A stretch of DNA of 64,000 nt, from NCBI GenBank assembly GCA_949775045.1, contig OX459105.1:2339368-2403367 (forward strand), in the 5' to 3' direction. Position 1 is the first letter of the stretch. Each line of letters opens with the position of its first letter. This stretch comes from Metridium senile. Taxonomy: Eukaryota > Cnidaria > Anthozoa > Actiniaria > Metridiidae. Position numbers and translations under genes: made by a program. Positions 21,721 through 32,053 of this stretch are shown in pieces. Under the pieces are notes generated by a model. It had not been told where the DNA came from, did not search any database, and saw nothing but the letters and a program-made list of their open reading frames with translations.

Positions 21721-23340
21721 ATTGGAAAAAATAAGTAGGACATTTCTGTCGACGAATTTTAATCAGTCATTGAACAAAAAGAGTTGTTTTAAGAAATAAG
21801 ATTATTGAACAATAAACAAAATAATTTTTGACAAAATTCCGCATCGATTATTAACTTTGCTCGAAAGCCTAAAACAAGGAACTTACAGAAGAATAGGATT
21901 TTTTGGTGCAAGAAGTTTTGCAATCAAATATCAATTTCTGGAAAAACTGAAAAACAAGTTTCTGTGTTGAAGCCTTGGTTACAAAGTGTATAACTCAAGA
22001 CTTATTGGGGATTCAATTTTCGAATTTTAAAAGTTAAATTCCTAATCAGAATTCGTGGAAATGGAAATTATACTGATGGCGACCGTTAAGAATTCTCTGT
22101 ATAATTTTAATTAGCTCGCATGAAAGTGTAACAGGAAAATATGTAAAAGAACATATGTAGATATGACCGCTGTTAACAGAAACTGAATCTCAGGAAAATC
22201 AATGTGAAATACAGAGTAAAGTTAAACATATCCTGATTTATGTTAAGAGTGAGCCGCTTTAAAAAGAGTTTACTTTATCCACCATATCGACGAAAGTGGA
22301 TTAACTTATGGTATCTTTCCTTTCATCAGTACGGTGGAAACTAATTCATAGATCCACAATTTGCTTATTGAATATGAGACATTTGCGCAGTATAGTATTA
22401 ACACTGTAATATCGAATGTCCAACAAACATCGTAGATTTCAGAAAGATTTACCGCATTTCAGTACTGTTTTTTCCTAACGTACTCTTAGAACACATAAAT
22501 TTCAGACATATTAAGTCAGCAATCTATGTATATTCGTGCTGAATATCAATTGAGAAAAACGTATTTGGCTTGTCGGACGTAGCAACAGTAACTAAGATAG
22601 GACACAATGGATAGTGGATCTATGAATTAGCGTCTGCTAGTAGGGAACTTGAAGATGAATTAAACTCAACATTGCATGAAAAGTTTCTTGAACGTTTTCT
22701 GGCACGTATACGTAACGTTTTAACTATAAGAAATAATTGAAAGACAAACTCTGAAAACGCAGTGCGAAACTGTAAAAATATTATTTTAAATTCAAACCAT
22801 GGGAGTCAGTTTTATCAAAATATAACAGCATATCATTGAATAAGTTTTAAACAATTCAGTTATATTTGTCGACCTTTCAAACGAATCGTCCCTCATCTTA
22901 TCAGCTCGAGGGCTAGGAAACAATTCGTCCGAACGCTTCGGGAATGTACGTTTTTTAAAAACGTAGTCGATGTTATTCTATTTGGTAAAACTACTACAGT
23001 TAATTTTGAATAATAGTTTTAGTTTAGCCCGGCATGTGGTACGTGGGCTCATGCATTCAGTTGTCATTCTGGCTGTAACTACGTAGTTAGACCAACTTAA
23101 TTAATTAGGAACGAAACATTAGATATTTGACGGGAGGGGAGGGTATTGGGGTGGGGGGTGGTTGGTCAGCTTTGCATGATACCTTTGTAGTTTTAGTTTT
23201 TGTTTAACACGGTTTTTCTTTTCAAGGTTAAAAGCTAGCTGTGCTCGATATTTTTTTGGCAAATCAAAGGTGTGTCATGTATGTATTATTATGTTATTTG
23301 TATTTCATCAGAGACCCAAAGATACGTCCTCTCTGTCGTT
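21721..23340. other. intergenic 5' of receptor 2, no gene recognised
   Basis: No protein-like frame was found. One perfect 17-bp inverted pair, CTAATTCATAGATCCAC at 22339-22355 and its complement at 22616-22632, may mark the ends of a roughly 295-bp element. A G-rich patch lies at 23130-23160. Confidence 0.5.
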
Positions 23341-23344
23341 GGAA

Positions 23345-24005
23345 AACTGCTGTTTTGGACGCCATCTTTGTCAGGGTGAACTACTGCTGTTTTGGACGCC
23401 ATCTTTGTCAGGGTGAAGTACTGCTGTTTTGGACGCCATCTTTGTCAGGGTGAACTACTGCTGTTTTAGACGCCATCTCAGTGTCAGGGGGAACTACTGC
23501 TGCTTTGGACGCCATCTTTGTCAGGGGGAACTACTGCTGTTTTGGACGCCATCTTTGTCAGGGGAACTACTGCTGTTTTAGACGCCATCTTTGTCAGGGT
23601 GAACTACTGCTGCTTTGGACGCCATCTTTGTCAGGGGGAACTACTGCTGTTTTGGACGCCATATTTGTCAGGGTGAAGTACTGCTGTTTTGGACGCCATC
23701 TTTGTCAGGGTGAAGTACTGCTGTTTTGGACGCCATCTTTGTCAGGGTGAAGTACTGCTGTTTTGGACGCCATCTCAGTGTCAGGGGGAACTACTGCTGC
23801 TTTGGACGCCATCTTTGTCAGGGGGAACTACTGCTATTTTGGACGCCATCTTTGTCAGGGGAAACTACTGCTGTTTTGGACGCCATCTTTGTCAGGGGGG
23901 ACTACTGCTGTTTTGGACGCCATCTCAGTGTCAGGGGGAACTACTGCTGCTTTGGACGCCATCTTTGTCAGGGGGAACTACTGCTGTTTTGGACGCCATC
24001 TTTGT
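23345..24005 (+). repeat. 37-bp minisatellite, 18 copies, abutting the receptor 2 start
   Basis: The unit is CTGCTGTTTTGGACGCCATC then TTTGTCAGGGGGAACTA. Copies 4, 12 and 16 carry the variant CATCTCAGTGTCAGG (39 bp) and are each followed by a GCTGCTTTGG copy, so blocks of units have been duplicated together. Nearly every unit holds GCCATCTT, which matches the YY1 core. The last unit runs at TTTGTCA into receptor 2 sequence 24 bp before its ATG. Confidence 0.93.
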
Positions 24006-24028
24006 CATTGAAGTCATTCTAGTTAACG

Positions 24029-25018
24029 ATGTCGTTCAACAGTACAGGGGAGTGGACGTTAGCGAGTGTGCTGGTCATAGGATGTTGGCTTAGTATCGTC
24101 ATTTCGATAGGAATCTTTGGTAACATCCTTGTTATTATTGTCAGCGTACAAGGAACAAGAGTAAGGACGCGAGGCAAGAGTCTGATAGTCTCAATGGCCT
24201 GTGCTGATATGCTAGAGTCTATCAACATGATATTTATGCTGATCACCGTCGCGTACTACGGAGAGTGGGTGTTCGGTGACACGATGTGCCAACTGCATGC
24301 GTTTATTAATACACAATTTGTAATAACATCAATGTACAGTTTAATGGCCATCAGCATCAACCGATACTTCGTGGTCGTAAGATCAAATCTCTACAAGAAG
24401 ATCTTCACGGAGCGCAACCTCGCGATCATGATCGCATTCATCTGGATATTCCCACTAGTATTCTCGCTCTCTCCTTTAATAGGTTGGTCATCCTACGAGT
24501 TTCAATCCAACAAAGCGACTTGTATATTTTATTTCTCAACTTCTATGATATTTTCAATCTCTCTTATGGCATTTTCGATACCACTGCCACTTGGAATTAT
24601 AATATTTTGCTGCTACAAGATCTTTAAACAAGTTCGACAGCATAAAAATCGGGTCGAAGGTATGGGATCAGGAACGACTGTCAACATGGAAGAAATAAGA
24701 ATTACCAAGACGCTTATTATCATCATATTGGCTTATTTAATTTGCTTTATTCCCCCGTCCATTGCGAATCTTACTGAAATGGTTTTACCGAGTTATGAAA
24801 TCAACTTCTGGGTTGATATTATCACTGTTAATTTAGTATTCTTAAATCACGCGAATAATCCCGTGATATATGGTTTGTTTAATAAGCAGTATCGAAGTGC
24901 TTTCAAAGAATTGATTGCTAATGTGCTGCGAATTAGTTCTAAAGGAGAAGCGGCCAATAAACCGAAAACTGATTCCAACACTGAAGAAAAGCAAACAGGT
25001 TTTGCCAAAACAACATAA
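24029..25018 (+). CDS. class A (rhodopsin-family) GPCR, receptor 2
   Basis: Intronless, 329 codons, a paralogue of the receptor at 11 kb. Landmarks by residue: Asn32 (TM1), Asp60 (TM2), Cys87 and Cys165, Asn111-Arg-Tyr (TM3), Trp139 (TM4), CFIP in TM6, Asn277-Pro-x-x-Tyr281 (TM7), then a short basic and acidic tail ending KTT. The first 205 or so nucleotides are about 97 percent identical to receptor 1 apart from a 6-nt gap, and the rest is much more diverged. The ATG at 24029 is the first in frame after the minisatellite; the copied upstream frame reads out of phase with the repeat. Tandem receptors of one subtype are common in cnidarians. Ligand unknown; it lacks the retinal lysine. Confidence 0.93.
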   Translation: MSFNSTGEWTLASVLVIGCWLSIVISIGIFGNILVIIVSVQGTRVRTRGKSLIVSMACADMLESINMIFMLITVAYYGEWVFGDTMCQLHAFINTQFVITSMYSLMAISINRYFVVVRSNLYKKIFTERNLAIMIAFIWIFPLVFSLSPLIGWSSYEFQSNKATCIFYFSTSMIFSISLMAFSIPLPLGIIIFCCYKIFKQVRQHKNRVEGMGSGTTVNMEEIRITKTLIIIILAYLICFIPPSIANLTEMVLPSYEINFWVDIITVNLVFLNHANNPVIYGLFNKQYRSAFKELIANVLRISSKGEAANKPKTDSNTEEKQTGFAKTT

Positions 25019-25020
25019 TA

Positions 25021-25060
25021 TCGGGAGAGACAGTCAACGTGGAAGAAATATGGGTCACGC
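25021..25060 (+). pseudogene. possible short relic of a third receptor copy
   Basis: Just after the receptor 2 stop, codons read GETVNVEEIWVT, close to GTTVNMEEIRIT of receptor 2 and SVNVEEIRIT of receptor 1 (third intracellular loop into TM6). It is only about 12 codons long and is then cut by a terminal-inverted-repeat element, so the call is tentative. Confidence 0.45.
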
Positions 25061-25061
25061 T

Positions 25062-25279
25062 AATAGTCCCCTGCACAGATCCTTGCGCCATCTTGAAAGG
25101 TAGCCGCGCCTTTGCATTGAAGCAAGATGAACGTTGAGCTTGCAATGAAAGAGACACGTGAATAATTGACCAGCAAGGTGTTAAAATGTATCTATCATTG
25201 CAAGCAACGTTTGTCTCGCTTCGATGCAAAGGCCTGGCTACCTTTCAAGATGGCGCAGGGAACTGTGAAGGGGACTATT
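25062..25279. mobile_element. terminal-inverted-repeat element (AATAGTCCCC ends)
   Basis: About 85-bp inverted arms begin AATAGTCCCC and include GCGCCATCTTGAAAGGTAGC and GGCCTTTGCAT-like words (complement on the right). A short unique loop is centred near 25165. No transposase. It lies within 45 bp of the receptor 2 stop, so it may be in its 3' UTR. Confidence 0.8.
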
Positions 25280-25445
25280 GAAAACGAATTTTCAGAACTT
25301 CGTGAATTTCCCAATGTTGATACTGATCAATACTAGAATAGCAGTACAAGGTATAAAATGAAAATTATATTTGTGTCTAAATCCGGTAAGCTGAACTACA
25401 TGTTTTGGCTTTGTATAATATATTATGTGTTTACAAAATAAAATA

Positions 25446-25611
25446 CAGTGCTACCTCTATTAAGCGGTCACCCTCGGGACTTTCCAAAGTAACCGCTTAA
25501 TAGAGGTGGGCCGCTGAATAGAGGTATAGGAATAGATTTGGGACTTTTTATTGTGGCCGCCTAATAGAGGGTGACCGCTTAATGGGTGACCGCTTAATAT
25601 TGGTACCACTG
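25446..25611. mobile_element. pogo/Tc1-like MITE (CAGTGNTACC...AAGCGGTCACC)
   Basis: The ends CAGTGCTACCTCTATTAAGC and GCTTAATATTGGTACCACTG are imperfect inverted repeats, and internal copies of ACCGCTTAAT(A/G) recur four times. CAGTG..CACTG termini and AAGCGG motifs resemble pogo-type MITEs. A TA duplication is visible on the left only. Confidence 0.6.
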
Positions 25612-25796
25612 TTTAATCATAATAATAAAATATCCCATAAAAATATATTTTAACATTGTATAAAAATATGATATAATATATAAAATATAATAAATTAAAA
25701 GGAAATGAGATGGATTCGAATGATGCAGGGGAAAAAGTTTGTTACATTATTGAGTATTTTATTGCCGTTTGGGCAATATAAAAACCACACCCTCCC

Positions 25797-25918
25797 CTGT
25801 GCTGTGCTGTGCTGTGCTGTGCTGTGCTGTGCTGTGCTGTGCTGTGCTGTGCTGTGCTGTGCTGTGCTGTGCTGTGCTGTGCTGTGCTGTGCTGTGCTGT
25901 GCTGTGCTGTGCTGTGCT
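25797..25918. repeat. pentanucleotide microsatellite (GCTGT)n, about 24 copies
   Basis: A perfect or near-perfect 5-bp array. It keeps several frames open on both strands; none is a gene. Confidence 0.97.
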
Positions 25919-26074
25919 GGAACGTTAGCCTTGTTTTCAAAGCAAAGCTACAGCCCTTTTTTCAAAACAAAATGCATGAGCAATACGGCTATTAGTCTAA
26001 TTACTAAAAACTAAAAGGCCTACGAAAATTACAAGGGCGAATAACCTATTGTGATAGACAACAGAGCATCATAT

Positions 26075-26520
26075 CTACTCAAAATAACAAGCATAAAGCG
26101 TTGCTACAGCGAAGAATGCGTGCTTCTCTAAAGTCTCCGACACATAGGTATCATGTTCTGAATTCCACAAACATCTACTTGTCATGCGCAGCCCCTGCCT
26201 CGCCTTGGTTCCAATGCTTACAAAACAGACCAGCTTGTACCTCTCGATGTTCAACAATCGAACTTCGTCAAGAATCCTCTGGCTCAGCAGCTTAGACTGG
26301 GTGCTTGATATCTTGGGATCGTATTTGTGAGTGTTAAGAGTGGACAGAACGTCTTTAACAATTTTACGTACTTTAACAACGGGGAACACACTCTTCGGTT
26401 CCATACGGAAAGTGTTTTCATGTCGTTGTCGTCTACGAGGGTCGGAGCTTGTCACTTCTTCAAAGGTACCAACGCTAGGTCGCGTTTTGAAGTTAGTGGG
26501 CTGCATTGTGTATGTGGCAC
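26075..26520 (-). CDS. Tctex1-domain gene (26-27 kb), coding exon 2
   Basis: 446 nt beginning GTGCCACATACACA after a pyrimidine-containing CTAAAAG acceptor. It carries the whole Tctex1 domain and the TAG stop at 26077-26075. Confidence 0.92.
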
Positions 26521-27245
26521 CTTTTAGAGAAAAAATTAAAATTGGAATGTATTAATATTGGAAACGCCACTAATCTTAGCCTGCGCATTGGATATGGAGG
26601 GGGTAATAGGGAGGGGTAGTAAATTAAGAGGGGTAGGGAGGGGTTCTTGTCGCTTCTTCAGAGGTCCCATCTCTTGGTCGAGTTTTGAAGTTAGTGGGTT
26701 GCATAGTGTATGTGGCACCTTTTAGAAAAAAAATTAAAATTGGAATGTATTGATATTGGAACGCCAATTATTTTAGTCTGCACATTGGATAAGGGAGGGG
26801 GGAATAGGGAGGGGGGAATAAAGAGGGGTAGGGAGGGGTTCTTGTCGCTTCTTCAAAGGTACCGGCTCTAGGGCTGCATAGTGTATTTTAGAAATAAAAG
26901 GAATATTAATATTGGAATGTATTAATATCGGAAACACCACTAATTATAGTCTGCACATTCCGACGTCCTTTGTTCCGTTCTCGTTGTCTGGACAAATGTT
27001 TCCATTTCAAGTGTTAAAGTGGTTTCCATAAACTGTGAAATGCTTTATCATATTATGAAAACCACTCCAAACCTGTGAAACACCGTTTAGCACATTAAGT
27101 ACTTCTAGGTTTACTCACCAGATACTCTTCGCCCCATGGCTGGACCGGCCATGTTGACTCGTTTGACGCTTTCGTCTGAGCGGCTTGTCACAGACGATGT
27201 TCTACGCCGTGCAAACTTGTCTCTTGGACTTTCTTGATCAGCCAT
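26075..27245 (-). CDS. Tctex1-domain protein (dynein light chain Tctex family, DYNLT5/TCTEX1D1-like)
   Basis: Two coding exons on the minus strand: 27245-27119 and 26520-26075. They join in phase 1 (donor GTGAGT after 27119, acceptor CTAAAAG before 26520) to give 190 residues. The N-terminus (MADQESPRDKFARR, about 60 residues) is basic, Ser/Thr-rich and probably disordered. The Tctex1 domain occupies about residues 75-190, with the family landmarks TFRMEP, YDP, RYKLVC, SRCLWN and the C-terminal YFE. Such proteins bind dynein intermediate chains or axonemal partners; TCTEX1D1-like proteins are about 180-190 residues. The start ATG at 27245 is the first in frame. The intron holds two partial copies of exon 2's 5' edge. 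Confidence 0.9.
26540..26965. repeat. partial tandem copies of the Tctex1 exon 2 edge inside its own intron
   Basis: Sequence 26450-26640 (start of exon 2, its acceptor and adjacent intron) recurs at about 26643-26833 and, shortened, at 26836-26960. Shared words are CTTGTCGCTTCTTCA, GCATAGTGTAT and TTGGAATGTATT. The first extra copy keeps the acceptor-like CTAAAAG and an open continuation of the reading frame but has no clear donor. Confidence 0.85.
27119..27245 (-). CDS. Tctex1-domain gene (26-27 kb), coding exon 1
   Basis: 127 nt, 42 codons plus one base, ending TCTG before GTGAGT. It encodes the basic N-terminal tail. No upstream in-frame ATG was seen. Confidence 0.8.
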
Positions 27246-27249
27246 TGTC

Positions 27250-27665
27250 CACAAACAAGCTTATAAATGCCTCAACTGGAGTCTGGGTTTGTTTCTGATT
27301 CTCCTTAGCCCTTGGTAATTTATTGATCGAGTAATCTAACCCGTTAGGTCCGTTAATGTTTCAGCTGTTATAAATCAAAGAAAAGACATTAAGGTATCAG
27401 GACTGGTTATGGACCCCTATGTGCGCGACCTCAAATTGTGCTCAAGCTTTACAATATTTTGTTATAAAAGTATATATTATCACACCAGTGATAAATTTTT
27501 CTTTAAATCTGGGTTATAGCTGTTATAGTTTTAGAAGTTGCAGATTTTTCCCATTGAAAATCAGCCGAGAAGTTGAAAGTTAAAATACAAATATTTACCC
27601 CGGAAACCAGAGGGTTTCTTGATCTAATATTTGTATTTATCATTTGTACGTCTATGTTCGTTTAT

Positions 27666-27759
<94 letters not shown>

Positions 27760-28700
27760 ATACTTCTAATGCTCAAAATATTTGTGGATATGGTCTATAT
27801 TATGCGTTGCTTCACAAACCGTCAGGTTTACAAACGCCAGACCGAGCAAGTAAAAAGTAACCTCTGTTACCCATGCCAACAAATATTGTACATCAAACAT
27901 GATCAAACAAATGTTTGTAGGTTGGATTTAATTTGATTCATTCCTCTGAAGATAGCCGCGAAGGCCAAAAGCTTAGGAGAAATTTAAAAATTAAAAGGTT
28001 GAGGACCAACAGCTACTACTATGAAATATTGTACAATTGAAGAAATTATGTACTCACAAACTAATTTAATCTAAGGAAAAATGGTAAACTTTTGCATCTT
28101 ATAAAAGAGTGATCAACATTACTTACCAATGTTTCTGACGTTATCCTTCGTTGTTCAAATCAAGATTAGTTTGTCATCACGATTGAGTTGAAAACTTTTT
28201 CTTCTAGTCTTGAAATCGACCTTTCCGGCTAGTAGACTAGTGGAAATTTCACAAACGAACTTATCAATATCTCTTGAGTTAAAATGAGAAATTTCGCACC
28301 AACAAAAGAGCTTTTCTTACCGTTGTTTCGGACGTTAAATCCTTCGCAATTCCAATGGATGCTGAGAGGAATTTCTGACTACAGTTATGGTATATAAGTG
28401 TAGGCAATTATGCCGAATGAACGAAGCGGTCAACATTGAGTTGCCTAGTGATATGAACATGATACGATAATGGCTATTTGGTTACAAGACTTGAACCTTG
28501 GTCTATTTTAGAAGAGTAGTATGTCACACAATACAATGCTAACATACATTTATTCATTTACCTATAATTTCAATATCAGGTCAAAAATACATATATAAGA
28601 TAACATTTACTGGAGAAATACACAGAAAAAGCTGCAAAGATGGTACAAAAAAGAAACACAAATACATTACTATAGTTGCCTCAAAAAAACGCACTTTCTC
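27250..28700. other. 5' flank of the first Tctex1 gene; includes (AAT)n at 27669-27750
   Basis: No further gene is recognised. A perfect AAT microsatellite of about 27 units lies at 27669-27750. Around 27950 is CTGAAGATAGCCGCGAAGGC, resembling dispersed LINE-tail words. Inverted TTTCTGACGTTATCCTTCG / CGGACGTTAAATCCTTCG words occur near 28130 and 28330. Confidence 0.5.
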
Positions 28701-28717
28701 AGAACAAAGAAAAGAGT

Positions 28718-28965
28718 CGGGGCTGAAGCGGAATCATCTATTTTCAATGATTCACGATTCCTTACAAATTTTCGTCAATGATCCATGATTCCTAGTCAAA
28801 TTTTGTCGCGATTCATGATTCATTCTATGTTGTACATGTTGTTTTTTTTGTAAAAAAAAGCCATGTGCAAAAAAATTCATGATTCCTACATTTTACACAA
28901 AGATAAATGATTCCTGCAAATTTCAAAGCCGTGATTCATGATTCCTGATTCCGCTTCAGCCCCCG
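28718..28965. mobile_element. terminal-inverted-repeat element (CGGGGCTGAAGCGGAATCA ends)
   Basis: CGGGGCTGAAGCGGAATCA on the left pairs with TGATTCCGCTTCAGCCCCCG on the right. The interior repeats ATGATTC and ATTCATGATTCCT many times in both orientations. No coding sequence. Confidence 0.8.
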
Positions 28966-29069
28966 AAAAAGAGGCCGATTTCATTTCGTATACAAAGCAG
29001 TGCTTTCTTCGTTTTATGTTTTTTTATGTTTTATGTTTTTATGTAGTATATTTTACAGGGCTTGTTGAA

Positions 29070-29288
29070 TTACAGTGTAAAGTGTGGTACCGCGGCCACC
29101 CAAGAAACTTTTGAGAAAGTTCTTAACCACATAAAAACCTCGCTCATTTTCGCCACTTTGTATGAAATAGGTTCCCTACTTTCGATAATCTGTTTATGCA
29201 CAGACGATCCTGTCAATCAAAAAAAACGAATTCTCGCACGCTGATTGGCTAACTTTCTCAAAGTTTCTTGGGTGGCCACACACTGTAA
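29070..29288. mobile_element. terminal-inverted-repeat element (TTACAGTG ends)
   Basis: TTACAGTGTAAAGTGTGG and GGCCACCCAAGAAACTTT on the left have inverted partners on the right (AAAGTTTCTTGGGTGGCC, CACTGTAA). Length is about 219 bp. Typical of a MITE; superfamily not determined. The following 29290-29830 has no recognised gene; a CCTCGTTCCCAGGG-like word lies at 29762. Confidence 0.8.
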
Positions 29289-29829
29289 TACAAGTACTTA
29301 CCACGCCCTTTTAAAACTTATTCTCGACGAGCATAATGATAGTACCCTGAGTACCCCCACCCCTCCCCTCTAAAATATATCGTACTTTGATATCGTCCCC
29401 AGTCCCCCTCTTCCCTCTTTTCTTTCCCCAACAACCCTTACCCCACTTTTCACCTATAAGAGAGCCGCTAATCAGGCTAAACGTTAAACAGCATGTTGAC
29501 ACTTCTCGAACAACTAGTGACGCATTTCTATTGAGCTTTGTCAATTTCCTGCCTCGAATCACCCCTTGCTAATCCAAACATATCACCCCTTAGTTGTGTA
29601 AGGGACAGTTACATATTGCACAATGCTTACCCAAACATATAAATCAAGACATCGTGTACACAGTATTTCAATAGATGTTTAACGATGTAAGTAGTGACGG
29701 ACGTAGACGCAAATATTTGTACAACTGAATCATTAAGAAATGTATACAATAACGCAATCTGGTTCCCAGGGACCTCTCCCTTCGATTTTTCTGCTCGAAA
29801 GCTATTTTGAAATTTGCTGGCTTACGCGT

Positions 29830-30475
29830 AGCTCTGGAGCACAGTCCAAACTAGTTTAAAAGTTAGTTCTCGTACATTTCCCTGCAATTGTTTCCCTATA
29901 TAGGACAAATCGACGCCGATGCAGTCCCCACTAGTTTTACCCATACTTATCATAAATTTTTCCCCAAGGTACACACTGGGTTAACCGCTAGTTATCGTAC
30001 ATTTTTACACCATTTCTTCCCTTAGAAACTTCGACGCAGTCCACACTAGTTTAACCGCTAGTTATCGTACATTTTAACACCATTTTTTCCCTTAGAAACT
30101 TCGACGCAGTCCACACTAGCTTAACCACTAGTTATCGTACATTTTTACTCCAATTGTTTGCTTAGAAATATCGACGCAGACCACACTAGTTTAACCGCTA
30201 GTTATCGTACATTTTTACTCCGATTGTTTGCTTAGAAACTTCGACGCAGTCCACATTAGTTAACCGTTATCGTACATTTTTACTCCAATTGTTTTCTTAG
30301 AAATATCGACGCAGACCACACTAGTTTAACCGCTAGTTATCGTACATTTTTACTCCAATTGTTTGCTTAGAAACTTCGACGCAGTCCACATTAGTTTAAC
30401 CGTTATCGTACATTTTTACTCCAATTGTTTTCTTAGAAATATCGACGCAGACCACACTAGTTTAACCACTAGAAA
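29830..30475 (-). repeat. satellite A, ~69-bp unit, about eight copies, inverted relative to 10.1 kb
   Basis: Units read CGACGCAGTCCACACTAG, TTTAACCGCTAGTTATCGTA, then ATTTTTACTCCAATTGTTT. The complement matches the 10145-10535 array closely. The left-most units (before about 30000) are degenerate; the central ones are nearly identical. Confidence 0.92.
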
Positions 30476-30479
30476 ACGC

Positions 30480-31556
30480 ACAATTTCTTGTCGAACAACC
30501 TAAGCCTCGATAGAGTGTAACATATTATTTAAAATTGTACTGCAGCCGTGGAATTTTAGCCAAAAAAATACCTTTTTCAAGCGAATATTTTGAATGTAAA
30601 AATCGAGTCTGCGCAAAGCAGGCTAGTGGAATCTGTAAGTGTTTCAATTGTTTGATAATTCCAGTCTTATTACGAAAATATTTCAACTTATTCAATAAAA
30701 ACATAAAAAACCAGTCAGTTTGGATAAACATTTACGTTAATGACTTATAATACAGATACAAATTTCTTTCGTCGAGTTTGTTCGAGAGATACTCAGTTTC
30801 ATGCACTTCGCTCTGGTAAATTCCAGAGCCTTCTACCCAAGAGCAACAATTAGCATAAAATACTATTAAATTAACAGAAATTGCTTAATTTAGCTTACTT
30901 GTATATTGGAATTTCCTCCACAGTGCCTTTGTATACTTCTCCATACTTTAAAACTCTTCTTATAACCAAGAATATGTTCACCACTATGAAGCCACGAGTC
31001 CAATGCGCCAAGGCATTTGTTTGCCAAAAACTTGCTTGAAAATACATATTTCGAAGAAAATTGAATATTGTAGCACAGTAAATGCATCTTTTGTATAGTT
31101 TCTGTTTCATTTTTGCTTCTGTTTCTTGGATACGGTGTTGAATTTACGGCATAAGTTTCACATAAAAATTAGGCAGAAATTGTTGCGAAACCTCGCTTTT
31201 CGCTAAACGCTCTCGCTTGAATTTTGGCGCCTTTGCGCGCGTTTCATTCAGAAGTAAGAAAATGCACGTGCAGTATACGTAGCGAGAATCTAGAATTTGG
31301 TCTGTAGAAAAATCTTTGTTTTTGTAATTTCTTTCAGTTTCTATATCATTCTACATTTTGTTGGAGTTTGTACGATAATTAGTTAATTAATCTACTTTTA
31401 GATATAGAATAAAATTACAAAATATTTGTAAAACTGTAAATATGTCGCCTTTAACGATTGACTTTTTGCACGGGCCGTTTGTTAGGAGAATTCACATCTT
31501 GGTCACGGCCATTCAGATGCATGCAAAATCGTAATAAATTGCTATTTTTATATGAA
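30480..31556. other. intergenic; one possible minus-strand exon, not called
   Basis: Around 31110-30895 (minus) an ATG in good context opens 71 codons and a second frame is open alongside. A CpG-containing stretch (31190-31260) lies upstream and a GTAAGC donor-like site follows. No family is recognised, so this is recorded only as a possibility. Confidence 0.3.
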
Positions 31557-31615
31557 ATCATCCTCGGGAACCCAGGAGTATTCTTCTGTCGCTCGTTTCT
31601 CGCTTCCACAACATA

Positions 31616-31872
31616 CACCTATTTCAATTAACGTTGTCCATCTGGAATGGTTGATCTGAGACCGATAGGAATTGTGGGAGTTCGATAAATTCCAAATGTG
31701 TTGTTTTAATCACACTTGAATGGTGCTGAATTATGGATAACAATATTTCAGAAGTAAACATTAATATTCGAGCGTGATTATAATAGTGTATTTGCAATTT
31801 AACGAGCTTCCCACAATTCCTATCGGTCTCAGATCGACCATTCCAGATGGACAACGTTAATTGAAATAGGTG
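31616..31872. mobile_element. TA-flanked MITE, CACCTATTTCAAT family, copy 1
   Basis: About 75-bp inverted ends begin CACCTATTTCAATTAACGTT and contain TGGAATGGTTGATCTGAGAC. TA lies immediately outside both ends (31614-31615, 31873-31874). A near-identical copy is at 46830-47085. TA duplications fit the Tc1/mariner superfamily. Confidence 0.88.
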
Positions 31873-31876
31873 TATA

Positions 31877-32053
31877 CCCCTGGGAACGTAGTCTGTTGGA
31901 GCTTGTTCCGGAAGTCAAAATTCAGCTCTTTCCTGATTGGTCGACCTTATTAGGTCGACCAATGAAAATCAAAATAACCATTCAAAGAAAGTCGTTAAAT
32001 AAGTTTGAATTTTGACTTCCGGAACAAGCTCCAACAGACTACGTTCCCAGGGG
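31877..32053. mobile_element. TA-flanked foldback element, CCCCTGGGAACGTAGTC ends
   Basis: Inverted arms begin CCCCTGGGAACGTAGTCTG and continue through AGCTTGTTCCGGAAGTCAAA almost to the centre, where GGTCGACC palindromes sit. TA flanks both ends (31875-31876, 32054-32055). Confidence 0.85.

Noticed and set aside
23241..24093. Plus-strand frames reading Cys/Gly-rich repeats up to receptor 2
   Set aside because: They are translations of the 37-bp array in three frames. The longest is out of frame with the receptor and its start is only a near-cognate codon in part.
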